Assembly (NCBI RefSeq): GCF_900188255.1
Contig: NZ_FZNS01000006.1
Coordinates: forward strand, 248,001 to 312,000
Direction of reading: 5' to 3'
Origin: Hymenobacter mucosus
GTDB lineage: Bacteria > Bacteroidota > Bacteroidia > Cytophagales > Hymenobacteraceae
DNA length: 64,000 bases
Under the pieces are notes generated by a model that was not told the origin of the DNA, ran no database searches, and saw nothing but the letters and a program-made list of their open reading frames with translations. Position 1 is the first letter of the stretch; the number at the start of each line of letters is the position of its first letter. Made by a program: the position numbers and the translations under genes. Below, piece after piece: positions 7,978 through 16,589 of the stretch.

Positions 7978-8997
7978 ATGAACAAGTTTCTCTATTTGCC
8001 TCTCGTTGCGTTTTCTACGCTCTTGCTGGGAGGCTGTGGTTTCGGCAAAGGACCGCAAGGCGACCTGGTCGGGGCAGAAGATCGTCCTGAGTTTAATCCT
8101 CAGGAGGTCCCCTTCGGCATGGTGCCTTGCCCTGGCGGCACTTTCCACATGGGCCAGACTGACCAAGATATCTCAGCCTCCATGGTCAACATGAACAAGC
8201 AGGTTACCATCGCCGGCTTCTACATGGACGAAACAGAAATCACCAACAATGAATACCGTCAATTCATGAATGCCATTCGGCAGGATTCTATTGATGTGTT
8301 AGGTGAAGAATACGTAATGACAGAGCTCTACCCTGATACTACCGTTTGGGTACGCGACTTCACTTACCACATGGGGGATCCTCTCATGGAGTACTATTAT
8401 ACCCACCCGGCTTTCGATGATTATCCGGTAGTAGGAGTGGATTGGTTTGCGGCTAAGTATTTCTGCAACTGGCGCACCAAGAACAAGAATGCTGCTAACG
8501 AAGAAGCTGGTTTAGCGCCAACACCAAACTTCCGTCTGCCTTCCGAAGCTGAATGGGAGTATGCCGCTCGTGGTGGCCGTGACTTAGCTACGTACCCCTG
8601 GGGTGGCCCCTACCTGCGTAATTCGAAGGGCTGCATGCTGGCCAACTTTAAGCCCGGCCGTGGTGATTACGCTTCGGATGGCTATGCTTACACTTCTCCA
8701 GTAGGTGCCTTCTTCCCGAACGATTTCGGTCTGTATGACATGTCAGGCAACGTATCGGAATGGTGCGACGATGCTTACATGGAAGCTTCCGTGCCAGTAG
8801 TATGGGATATGAACCCGACTAACCCCGACGACAACGAGCCCCGCAAAGTAGTGCGTGGTGGTTCTTGGAAGGACATTGCGTACTTCCTGGAAACCGGCAC
8901 CCGCAACTTTGAATATCAGGACTCAGCCCGCTCCTACATTGGTTTCCGCACTGCCATGATTCAAATTGGCATGGGCACCAATAGCAGCCTGAACTAA
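7978..8997 (+). CDS. gldK: GldK, SUMF1-fold lipoprotein of the type IX secretion ring
   Basis: GldK (PorK in P. gingivalis) is an outer-membrane lipoprotein that forms the periplasmic ring of the type IX secretion and gliding apparatus together with GldN. The leader ends in the lipobox LLGGC with the lipidated cysteine at residue 20. The rest (about residues 48-330) is a formylglycine-generating-enzyme-like (SUMF1) domain, with the typical P-G-G-T-F-x-M-G opening, FRLPSEAEWEYAARGG in the middle and MSGNVSEWC and VVRGGSWKD near the end. The fold is used structurally here and not as a sulfatase activator. It is followed by gldL, gldM and gldN in the fixed order seen in Flavobacterium. Confidence 0.95.
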   Translation: MNKFLYLPLVAFSTLLLGGCGFGKGPQGDLVGAEDRPEFNPQEVPFGMVPCPGGTFHMGQTDQDISASMVNMNKQVTIAGFYMDETEITNNEYRQFMNAIRQDSIDVLGEEYVMTELYPDTTVWVRDFTYHMGDPLMEYYYTHPAFDDYPVVGVDWFAAKYFCNWRTKNKNAANEEAGLAPTPNFRLPSEAEWEYAARGGRDLATYPWGGPYLRNSKGCMLANFKPGRGDYASDGYAYTSPVGAFFPNDFGLYDMSGNVSEWCDDAYMEASVPVVWDMNPTNPDDNEPRKVVRGGSWKDIAYFLETGTRNFEYQDSARSYIGFRTAMIQIGMGTNSSLN

Positions 8998-9095
8998 GCC
9001 TACGCCTACTGCACTGATTATTTCTAATTCCCCAATCTGCGTTTCTTTTTCGCTTTTCATTAATCAAAACCTCTTCTTTTCAACAATCAAATCAC

Positions 9096-9911
9096 ATGGC
9101 AGCAAAAGGCGGTAATTTTTTCTTCGACAAAGTGATGCCAATGATTTATGGCATCGGTGCTGCAGTCGTAATTGTCGGAGCACTATTTAAAATTCAGCAC
9201 TGGAAGGGGGCTGACATTATGTTGATCGTTGGTTTGGGGACTGAGGCTCTAATCTTCTTGTTCAGCGCATTTCAGCCCACGGAGAAATCCCCTGATTGGT
9301 CGCTGGTATATCCGGAATTAAGCGAAGGCTATGACCCCTCGACTGGCAGCTCCAGCTTCCGTAACAATGCTATTGACAATGGCGGCACGGGCTTGACCCG
9401 TAAGCTGGACGATATGCTGAAGGATGCTAACGTAACCCCAGAAGCAATTAGCTCCTTGGGCCAGGGCTTGAACCGTTTGAGCGCTACTACTCAGCAGCTA
9501 TCTACGCTTGGTGATGCTACAAGCGCTACTGATGAGTACACCACGAAGGTTCGTTCGGCCGCTCAGTCGCTTGAGCGCATCAACGAAGCCTACGCTAACA
9601 CCGCTCAGGCTATGACGGCTATGGCTGATGCCACGTCTGACGCAAAAGAATATCACCTGCAGGTGCAAAACGTGACCAAAAACTTGGGCGCTCTGAATGC
9701 AGTGTATGAGATGGAACTTCAGGATGCCAACACGCACTTGAAGTCTATGAATAAGTTCTATGGCACGCTGTCGCAGGCAATGGAAAACCTAACAGAAGCC
9801 GGTAAGGAGACTGAGCAGTTCAAGCAGGAAGTAACTAGCCTGACCACGAACTTGAGCTCGCTCAACCGTGTGTATGGTAACATGCTGAACGCTATGCGTG
9901 CTACTAGCTAA
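9096..9911 (+). CDS. gldL: GldL, inner-membrane motor subunit of type IX secretion/gliding
   Basis: GldL (PorL) forms, with GldM, the proton-driven rotary motor at the inner membrane. The 271-residue protein has two N-terminal membrane helices (about residues 14-31 and 41-59). The second holds an acidic residue in the membrane (E50 in GLGTEALIF), the expected position of the proton-carrying glutamate. K-I-Q-H-W-K-G lies between the helices. The C-terminal 190 residues are a cytoplasmic, largely helical region with several repeated stretches (S-A-x-x-L-x-x-I-N-E/L-N-x-V-Y). The gene starts 98 bases after gldK. Confidence 0.95.
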   Translation: MAAKGGNFFFDKVMPMIYGIGAAVVIVGALFKIQHWKGADIMLIVGLGTEALIFLFSAFQPTEKSPDWSLVYPELSEGYDPSTGSSSFRNNAIDNGGTGLTRKLDDMLKDANVTPEAISSLGQGLNRLSATTQQLSTLGDATSATDEYTTKVRSAAQSLERINEAYANTAQAMTAMADATSDAKEYHLQVQNVTKNLGALNAVYEMELQDANTHLKSMNKFYGTLSQAMENLTEAGKETEQFKQEVTSLTTNLSSLNRVYGNMLNAMRATS

Positions 9912-9971
9912 TCTGCTAGTTATCCTAACGATTCAGAATCAGTTCCACCCCAGTATAGATAGGTAGACACG

Positions 9972-11555
9972 ATGGCGGGAGGTAAAGAGACTCCGCGGCA
10001 GAAGATGATCGGGATGATGTACTTGGTACTCACCGCTCTTCTGGCCCTTCAAGTAAACTCAGCAATTCTGCTAAAATTTAAATTCCTGGACGACAGCTTG
10101 CTCGGTATCAACGATAAGACGTCGGTATCGAACGATAACACAGTTAAAAGCATACAGTCCAAAGTAGAGCAAGCTCACAACCAGAAAGGCGACTTAGCCG
10201 TCCTGGAGCAGAGCAATGCAATCCGGACGCGCACTAAGCAGATGATTGATTATCTGCGCGGAGTACGTGACCGACTCGTAACTGCTACTGAGAACACCAA
10301 AGGCAAGAACGAGTACAAGAACATGAGCGCCGAAGACAAAGTGGCTATTACCATGATCGGTGGTAAAAAGGACGGCGCTGCTTACGAAATGAAGGACAAG
10401 CTCAATGAGTATTCTTCGTTCATTAAGCAATACGTACCGAATGCTGCTCCGTTGGCTTTAGATGCTAAAGAAGATCCAATGGTGACAGAGCCGGAGCAGA
10501 AGAGCAAGAACTTTGCTGAAATCAACTTCGAGAATACTCCCTTGGTAGCTGCGTTGGCAGTGCTTTCGCAAAAAGAGGCTGAGGTACTGAAGTACGAATC
10601 TGATGCTCTGGGTGTATTGGCCTCTAAAGTTGGTGCTAAGAATATCATCTTCGATAAGATTGGTGCTTTCGCCAGTGCTGAATCAAATACGGTAGCTGCT
10701 GGTACTAAGTACAAAGCGGAGTTGTTTTTGACTGCTTCAGCTTCGGGTTTGAACCCTTCGATGACTTTGAATGGCTCACCTCTGTCAGTAGGCCCGGATG
10801 GCAAAGGCAAGGTAGAATTCACTGCTCGTCCAGGTTCATTTGACCAAGCTGGTAATGCTAAGGCTCAATGGACTGGCACGATCCGCTTCAAGCAAGGTGG
10901 CCGCGATACGACTTTTAAAGTAACGGTGCCTTATACAGTCACTAAGCCAGTGATGCAGATTCAATCTGCCTCGGTGCAAGCTTTGTACTTCCGTTGCGGT
11001 AACAAGTTGAGCGTACAAGTACCTGCGTTGGGTGCACAGTATGAGCCTAGCTTCTCGGCCTCCGGTGCCTCTACTATCAAAGGTTCGGCTAAGGGCGAGG
11101 TAACGCTAGTGCCAAACTCGAAAGAGGTGACCCTAAGCGTAAGCAGTGGTGGTAACCCCATCGGTTCGCAAACTTTCCAAGTTCGTCCGATTCCTAAGCC
11201 AGAGATTAAATGCATCGTAGGTGGTCGTGAGGCTAATGAAAAGCAAGGGACTCCAGTTACAGCTGTGCGCAACATGCAGTTGCGTGCTGTAGCAGACGCT
11301 GGTTTTTCGACCTTCCTGCCCGATGATGCTCGTTTCCGCGTTGCTCGCTACGAGGTTATTTTGGTGCGTGGCAAACGCCCAGCAATGGCTCCTATTACTG
11401 TAAACGGTCCAACTGTTGATCTGAGCAGCATCGTAAACTCAGCCCGTGAAGGTGACCGTCTGTACATTGAAGTGAAGCAGGTACAGCGTCAAAACTTCCA
11501 GGGTAACGTTGAAGAGGTGAACGTGTCGAAGACGTTCAATATTCCGCTGATATAA
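9972..11555 (+). CDS. gldM: GldM, motor/rotor subunit of type IX secretion/gliding
   Basis: GldM (PorM) spans the periplasm and passes rotation from the GldL-GldM motor to the GldK-GldN ring. It has 527 residues: a short cytoplasmic N-terminus with K-E-T-P-R-Q-K-M-I, one membrane helix (about residues 13-34), then a long periplasmic part. In known structures that part has one helical domain (GldM N-terminal region, about 35-220 here) and three immunoglobulin-like domains. The late parts here are beta-rich and consistent with that. The opening G-x-x-x-T-P-R-Q-K-M-I-x-M-M-Y-L-V is the family signature. It begins 60 bases after gldL. Confidence 0.95.
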   Translation: MAGGKETPRQKMIGMMYLVLTALLALQVNSAILLKFKFLDDSLLGINDKTSVSNDNTVKSIQSKVEQAHNQKGDLAVLEQSNAIRTRTKQMIDYLRGVRDRLVTATENTKGKNEYKNMSAEDKVAITMIGGKKDGAAYEMKDKLNEYSSFIKQYVPNAAPLALDAKEDPMVTEPEQKSKNFAEINFENTPLVAALAVLSQKEAEVLKYESDALGVLASKVGAKNIIFDKIGAFASAESNTVAAGTKYKAELFLTASASGLNPSMTLNGSPLSVGPDGKGKVEFTARPGSFDQAGNAKAQWTGTIRFKQGGRDTTFKVTVPYTVTKPVMQIQSASVQALYFRCGNKLSVQVPALGAQYEPSFSASGASTIKGSAKGEVTLVPNSKEVTLSVSSGGNPIGSQTFQVRPIPKPEIKCIVGGREANEKQGTPVTAVRNMQLRAVADAGFSTFLPDDARFRVARYEVILVRGKRPAMAPITVNGPTVDLSSIVNSAREGDRLYIEVKQVQRQNFQGNVEEVNVSKTFNIPLI

Positions 11556-11603
11556 TACGTTACTCTTCTGAACTAACCGCCGCGCTTTTTTGATTACTTC
11601 GGT

Positions 11604-12488
11604 ATGAACAAATTCCTCTCCTTCGCCGCTCTGACGGCCGGCCTGATGCTGTCGGTGGCAGCCTCGGCTCAGGAACAAGCTACCACCGCGAGCAGCAACG
11701 GCTCGTACCGCCCGATTCCTAATTCGGACATCATGTTCCGGAAGACGATTTGGCGCGCGATTGATCTACGCGAGAAGCAGAACAAGCCAATGTTCGCGGA
11801 GCAGAGAGAAATCAGCCGTGTAATTATCGAAGCGGTGAAGCGTGGAGAGTTGCAAGCATACAAAAACGATTCGTTGACTTCGACCTTCTCTTCGAAGGAA
11901 GTGATGTCGAATATGTCGTATGCTGAAGCCAGCGCAGGCCTTAGTGACGAAGAACGTGCGGCCGGTTTCTCGGAGGACACGGGCGATGATTGGGGTACAC
12001 CAGCTCCTCGTAATCGTAACGGTCGTTCGGCTGCTGCCCCGCGTCAGCCTGCTGCTCCTGTAGCTAACGAGTATCGCTATAAGGACCTCTACCAGATGGA
12101 GATGAAGGAGGATATGATCTTTGACAAAAAACGGTCACGGATGTATCATGATATCAAAGCCATTACGCTATTGGTTCCTTCTACACTGTCTGCTAACACC
12201 TCCGGTATCGAGAAGGTAATTGGCACGTTTAAGTACAGTGACCTAGTGAAGGTGTTCCGCAACAATCCGGACAAGGCCATTTGGTTTAATCCGCAGAATG
12301 ATGCCCAACACAAGAACTTGGCAGATGCTTTCGAATTGTGGTTGTTCAACTCGTACATCGTGAAGGTTTCCAACCCGAATGATTCGCGTCTCGATGAAAT
12401 CTATGGTGGTCAGCAGCAGGGTATTCTTGCTTCGCAGCAGGCAGCCGCTGATCTTATCGAGTATGAATACAACCTGTGGAGCTTCTAA
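11604..12488 (+). CDS. gldN: GldN, periplasmic ring protein of type IX secretion/gliding
   Basis: GldN (PorN) binds GldK in the periplasmic ring. The 294-residue protein has a cleavable signal peptide (about residues 1-22, ending ASAQ). The mature part contains the family segments DIMFRKTIWRAIDLREKQN near the N-terminus and AFELWLFNSYIVKVSNP near the C-terminus. A low-complexity Ala/Pro/Arg stretch (about residues 130-152) separates the two parts. It is the last gene of gldKLMN and is followed by a strong terminator, so the unit ends here. Confidence 0.95.
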   Translation: MNKFLSFAALTAGLMLSVAASAQEQATTASSNGSYRPIPNSDIMFRKTIWRAIDLREKQNKPMFAEQREISRVIIEAVKRGELQAYKNDSLTSTFSSKEVMSNMSYAEASAGLSDEERAAGFSEDTGDDWGTPAPRNRNGRSAAAPRQPAAPVANEYRYKDLYQMEMKEDMIFDKKRSRMYHDIKAITLLVPSTLSANTSGIEKVIGTFKYSDLVKVFRNNPDKAIWFNPQNDAQHKNLADAFELWLFNSYIVKVSNPNDSRLDEIYGGQQQGILASQQAAADLIEYEYNLWSF

Positions 12489-12514
12489 GCGGTAGTACCG
12501 TTTAATTACTTTGC

Positions 12515-12549
12515 AAAAAAGGCCTTGTCATAACGACAAGGCCTTTTTT
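12515..12549 (+). terminator. Terminator after gldN
   Basis: A 15-base stem, AAAAAAGGCCTTGTC paired with its exact complement across a five-base loop, ends in TTTTTT. It lies about 27 bases after the gldN stop. The A-tract on the other side means it could also act on transcription from the opposite direction. Confidence 0.9.
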
Positions 12550-12736
12550 GTCTTATATCTTGCCATCTCGTACATCAACGGGCCACAATAATATTGTGGT
12601 GTTAGTATGCTTGAAAAGAGAGTTTGTAGACCTTTGGCAAGGTGCCAAGTAGGTATCGTTTCATAGCTCAGGTGGTAGCTTACCATCTGGCTGGCATAGT
12701 AGGCTGATTACAACTTCACGAACCTTTGTTTATTCC

Positions 12737-14494
12737 ATGGACGCACAAGACAAGAAACAGCTAGATTCGGCCGACAAAGTAGCTCCTGCAACACTGCAGT
12801 TAGGCAAGTACCAAAGTGCCATCAACGCCAAACTTCAGGAATTTGATGCAAGAGACTTTACGAAAGGCTTTTGGCAGAAAGAAGCTTCGCTGTGGGTGCA
12901 AGATGAGGCCGCGCAGCAAAGCGTACGTAGCTTTATGGGGTGGTTGCGAGTAGCTGAAACGATGGTGGCCGCTGTGCCTGAAATCGAACAGTTCGCGCAG
13001 GAAGTGAATGCGGCAGGGTTCAAGCACGTAGTCGTAATGGGCATGGGTGGTAGCACCATGGCTCCTATCGTATTTGAAAAGTCATTCCCGCAGGGTGAAG
13101 GTGGGCTTCCCATGTCCATTCTTGACACAACCAATCCTGGTACCGTACGTGAGATTGAGAAATCGGTGCCTCTGACAGAGACGCTCTTCATTGTGGCCAG
13201 CAAATCAGGGACTACGGCTGAGCCACTAGCTTTCGGTGATTATTTCTACCACCGCTTACAAGAGTTAAAGGGTGACAAAGCTGGGGAGAACTTCGTGGCA
13301 ATAACTGACCCAGGTTCTAAGTTTGTTACCGCAGCTACCGAGCAAGGCTACCGCCGTATTTTCCTCAACTTCGCTGAAGTAGGTGGTCGTTTTTCGGCGC
13401 TATCGTACTTTGGGTTAGTGCCTGCTGCCTTATACGGAATCAACATTCGGGAACTGCTGGATCGTGCTGTTGAAATGATGCGTGCGTGCGGTGCCTACGG
13501 ACCGGTTAATCATAATCCTGGTTTAGAGTTGGGTGTTGCACTGGGCGTATTAGCTCAGGAAGGCCGAGACAAGCTAACCTTGGTAGTACCGCAGTCGTTA
13601 AGTGACCTGGGCTTATGGCTAGAGCAGCTTATTGCGGAAAGTACAGGTAAAGAAGGAAAAGGCATTTTGCCAGTAGCCGGTGAGCCGCTAGGTGCACCAG
13701 CAGTATATGGCCAAGACCGAGTGTTCGTGTATGTTGGCTACCAAGGCAAGCCTGACGAGGCCAACCAGCAAAAGCTAGCAGCATTAGAGCAAGCTGGGCA
13801 CCCAGTAATTACCATTCTGATGGCTGACCCGCTGGATCTTGGTCAAGAGTTCTTCCGGTGGGAAGTAGCAACGGCCGTAGCTAGTGCTGTAATGCAGATT
13901 AACCCCTTCGACCAGCCGAACGTGCAAGCCGCCAAGACGGCTACCGATAGCCTGATGAAGGTGGTAGAAAAAGAAGGCAAGCTACCTCAGACGGAAGAGC
14001 CCAAAGTAACGGAAGATGGTGTATCGTATTACACCGCCGTTCAAGCTAATACGGCTGCTGACTTAGTGCGTGCATTCTTCGCGCAGGCCAAACCTGGTGA
14101 CTTCCTCAATATCCAAGCGTACTTAACGGAATCGCCTGAGTTGAATGAAGATTTACAGCGGCTGCGTCAGCAGGTTGTAGATCAACTACACATTGCTACA
14201 ACCTCTGGGTACGGGCCGCGCTTCTTGCATTCCACTGGTCAGTACCACAAAGGCGGTCCTAACACGGGCTTGTTCGTACAGTTCACCGTAGACCATCCGC
14301 AGGACATTCAGTTGCCCGGTCGTTCTTACTCGTTTGGTACTTTCCAAAATGCGCAGGCTGCTGGCGACTTGCAGGCACTGCATGACTACAGCCGCCGTAC
14401 GTTGCGTATTCATCTCGGCGACAATGCCGAGCAAGGCATGCGTACCGTGCTTGCTAGCTTGCAAGGAGCCCCTCTAGTTGGTGCCCAGGCATAA
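12737..14494 (+). CDS. pgi: Glucose-6-phosphate isomerase
   Basis: Pgi interconverts glucose 6-phosphate and fructose 6-phosphate in the cytoplasm. The 585-residue protein has the sugar isomerase (SIS) pattern: VVVMGMGGSTMAP for the phosphate-binding start, then FIVASKSGTTAEP, ITDPGSKF, and VGGRFSALSYFGLVPAALYG. The arrangement resembles the isomerase half of the bifunctional transaldolase/isomerase proteins (TalPgi) more than E. coli Pgi. Here it stands alone, with no transaldolase domain. The 248-base gap upstream has the gldN terminator but no clear TAnnTTTG promoter; AACCTTTG at 12721 is a near match. Confidence 0.88.
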   Translation: MDAQDKKQLDSADKVAPATLQLGKYQSAINAKLQEFDARDFTKGFWQKEASLWVQDEAAQQSVRSFMGWLRVAETMVAAVPEIEQFAQEVNAAGFKHVVVMGMGGSTMAPIVFEKSFPQGEGGLPMSILDTTNPGTVREIEKSVPLTETLFIVASKSGTTAEPLAFGDYFYHRLQELKGDKAGENFVAITDPGSKFVTAATEQGYRRIFLNFAEVGGRFSALSYFGLVPAALYGINIRELLDRAVEMMRACGAYGPVNHNPGLELGVALGVLAQEGRDKLTLVVPQSLSDLGLWLEQLIAESTGKEGKGILPVAGEPLGAPAVYGQDRVFVYVGYQGKPDEANQQKLAALEQAGHPVITILMADPLDLGQEFFRWEVATAVASAVMQINPFDQPNVQAAKTATDSLMKVVEKEGKLPQTEEPKVTEDGVSYYTAVQANTAADLVRAFFAQAKPGDFLNIQAYLTESPELNEDLQRLRQQVVDQLHIATTSGYGPRFLHSTGQYHKGGPNTGLFVQFTVDHPQDIQLPGRSYSFGTFQNAQAAGDLQALHDYSRRTLRIHLGDNAEQGMRTVLASLQGAPLVGAQA

Positions 14495-14500
14495 TGCCGA

Positions 14501-14540
14501 AACCGCCACTGCCTGCTAGAGTTAGCTGACAGTGGCGGTT
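14501..14540. terminator. Inverted repeat between pgi and uvrC, possible two-way terminator
   Basis: An exact 11-base inverted repeat (14501-14511 AACCGCCACTG with 14530-14540) lies between the convergent ends of pgi and uvrC. There is no run of T on either side, so efficient intrinsic termination is uncertain. It may instead protect transcript ends. Confidence 0.4.
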
Positions 14541-14575
14541 AGTGCGCTACAAGAAGCTGGCCCGGATTGTCCGGA

Positions 14576-16393
14576 CTACTGCACTGCGGGCGAGTCCTGC
14601 TCGGCAAAGTAGTCTAGGAGAATCCGGGCTTTTGCTTTGCCTACCTCTGCTATCAGTTCGGCTTCGGTCAGCTCCTTGATTTTCTTGACCGACTTAAACT
14701 TAGTTAAAAGCTTATCGGCCGTAATAGGACCGAGGCCTTTGACATCGGTTAGTTCCGTTTTAAGAGTAGCAGCATCGCGGCGGCTGCGGTGGAAGGTAAT
14801 GCCGAAGCGGTGGGCTTCGTCCCGCATGCGCTGAATAAGGCGGAGGGTTTCGCTCTTCTTGTCGATGTAGAGCGGTAAGGGGTCATTGGGAACGTAAATT
14901 TCCTCTAAGCGCTTGGCGATACCAATGATGGGGATTTGCCCCCAGAGCCCAAGGTCCTTTAGTGCCTTAACTCCCATGCCGAGCTGGCCTTTACCTCCGT
15001 CTACAATAATCAGCTGGGGCAAGCTGGCACCTTCATCCAACAAACGGCGGTAGCGCCGCATCACAATTTCGTACATAGAGTCGAAGTCGTTGGGGCCTAC
15101 TACGGTTTTGATGTGAAAGTGCCGGTAGTCCTTCTTACTCGCCTTCGCATTCCGGAAGCATACCATGGCAGCCACTGGATTATCACCTTGAAAGTTGGAG
15201 TTGTCGAAACACTCGATGTGTTTGGGTAGCTCCGTCAGGTGCAAGTCCTTCTTCATGGTTTCCATGATGCGAACTTCATTCAGGTCTTTGCTCCGGTCGT
15301 TCATGCTTTCCTTCTCCTTGCGGAGGTAAAGCACATTCTTGATGCTAAGCTCCATTAGCTTGCGTTTGTCGCCGATCTGCGGTTGGCTGACGGTTACGCC
15401 CGGTAGAGGCAAGGCAGGTATTGCCACGTTGGTCAGAACTTCTTTTGACTGGCTCTCAAATTCCTCACGCATCTGCATAATCAAGGGCGCTAATATTTCA
15501 TCGTCTGGCTCATCCAGCTTCTTCTGCACCTCCACCGATTGCGTCATGATAATGCTACCATTCATCACCTTGAGGTAGTTGATGAAAGCCGATTTCTCGT
15601 TTGAGGCGATGCTGAACACGTCAATGTTCGTGAGGTTCGCATTGACAATAGTGCTCTTGGCCTGAAACTCATCCAGCTTGTCTAGCTTCTGCTTAAGTTG
15701 ATGCGCTAGCTCGTACTGTTGCTCTTGAGCTGCCTGCATCATCTTCTCGCGGAAGTATTGCTTGGGCAAACGTAGGTCGCCGTTTAGGATCTGCCGGATC
15801 TGCTGGATGTACTGGTTATACGTTTCCTCATCTTGCAGGGCCTCACAGGGCCCCTTGCAGTTGCCGAGGTGATACTCTAAACACACTTTAAACTTTCCTG
15901 CCTCCACGTTTTGAGGCGAAAGGTTGTAGGTACACGTCCGCAAAGGGTACAACGCCCGGATCAGCTCCAGTATCAGGTTCATACCCGTCACGTTGGCGTA
16001 AGGGCCGTAGTAGCGACCATCACCCGGCTTTTTGTTCCGGGTTGGAATGAGGCGTGGAAACCGCTCGTTGGTCAGCAGCAAATAAGGGTACGTCTTGCCA
16101 TCCTTCAGCAAGATATTGTACTTAGGCTGAAGCTGCTTGATTAGGTTGTTTTCCAGCAAAAAGGCATCAGACTCCGAGTCAACAATAGTAAACTCAATTC
16201 GTCGGATGTTCTTGACCAGCTGTTGCGTTTTCTTGTTGTGATCCTGTTTCGTGAAGTAGCTACTTACACGTTTGCGCAAATCGATGGCTTTGCCCACGTA
16301 AATGATAGTGTCCTCGGCATCGAAGTACTTGTAAATGCCTGGCCGGTGGGGAAGCTGACGAATTTGGTCTTGTAAATGAGCTTGAGCAGCCAT
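14576..16393 (-). CDS. uvrC: Excinuclease ABC subunit C
   Basis: UvrC makes both cuts around a DNA lesion after UvrA and UvrB have loaded it. The 605-residue protein has the GIY-YIG nuclease domain at the N-terminus (P-G-I-Y-K-Y-F, then I-I-Y-V-G-K-A-I-D-L-R-K-R-V within residues 17-45) and a cysteine-rich segment around residues 153-183. A UVR motif (about residues 210-245) mediates UvrB contact. The RNase H-like endonuclease part has C-F-D-N-S-N-F-Q-G and IVDGGKGQLG. It ends with helix-hairpin-helix repeats (DVKGLGPITADKLL). Length is normal for the family. The ATG at 16393 agrees with the usual N-terminus. Confidence 0.95.
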   Translation of the reverse strand: MAAQAHLQDQIRQLPHRPGIYKYFDAEDTIIYVGKAIDLRKRVSSYFTKQDHNKKTQQLVKNIRRIEFTIVDSESDAFLLENNLIKQLQPKYNILLKDGKTYPYLLLTNERFPRLIPTRNKKPGDGRYYGPYANVTGMNLILELIRALYPLRTCTYNLSPQNVEAGKFKVCLEYHLGNCKGPCEALQDEETYNQYIQQIRQILNGDLRLPKQYFREKMMQAAQEQQYELAHQLKQKLDKLDEFQAKSTIVNANLTNIDVFSIASNEKSAFINYLKVMNGSIIMTQSVEVQKKLDEPDDEILAPLIMQMREEFESQSKEVLTNVAIPALPLPGVTVSQPQIGDKRKLMELSIKNVLYLRKEKESMNDRSKDLNEVRIMETMKKDLHLTELPKHIECFDNSNFQGDNPVAAMVCFRNAKASKKDYRHFHIKTVVGPNDFDSMYEIVMRRYRRLLDEGASLPQLIIVDGGKGQLGMGVKALKDLGLWGQIPIIGIAKRLEEIYVPNDPLPLYIDKKSETLRLIQRMRDEAHRFGITFHRSRRDAATLKTELTDVKGLGPITADKLLTKFKSVKKIKELTEAELIAEVGKAKARILLDYFAEQDSPAVQ

Positions 16394-16492
16394 AGAGCGG
16401 AAGGTTAAACGGCGCGGGAAGGAGGATACCCGCAGGAGTACGCATAGAAATTACACCAGGGTTCGGTGGTAAGTGTACATGCGGCCTTCTAT

Positions 16493-16527
16493 AACAAAAA
16501 ACGTGGCCAGTAAGTCCCGGCCACGTT
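16493..16527 (-). terminator. Terminator after the penicillin-binding protein gene
   Basis: Read on the minus strand, ACGTGGCC (16526-16519) pairs with GGCCACGT (16508-16501) and is followed by TTTTTTGTTAT. It lies about 65 bases beyond the stop at 16590 and separates this gene from uvrC, which then needs its own promoter. Confidence 0.8.
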
Positions 16528-16589
16528 CTGCAATTTATTACGTGAGTAGAGTGTCCGCTGCGCGCAGCAACTACTATCAATTTGAGGGA

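Noticed and set aside
12721..12728. AACCTTTG as a promoter box for pgi
   Set aside because: The first base differs from TAnnTTTG and no TTG lies at the right distance.
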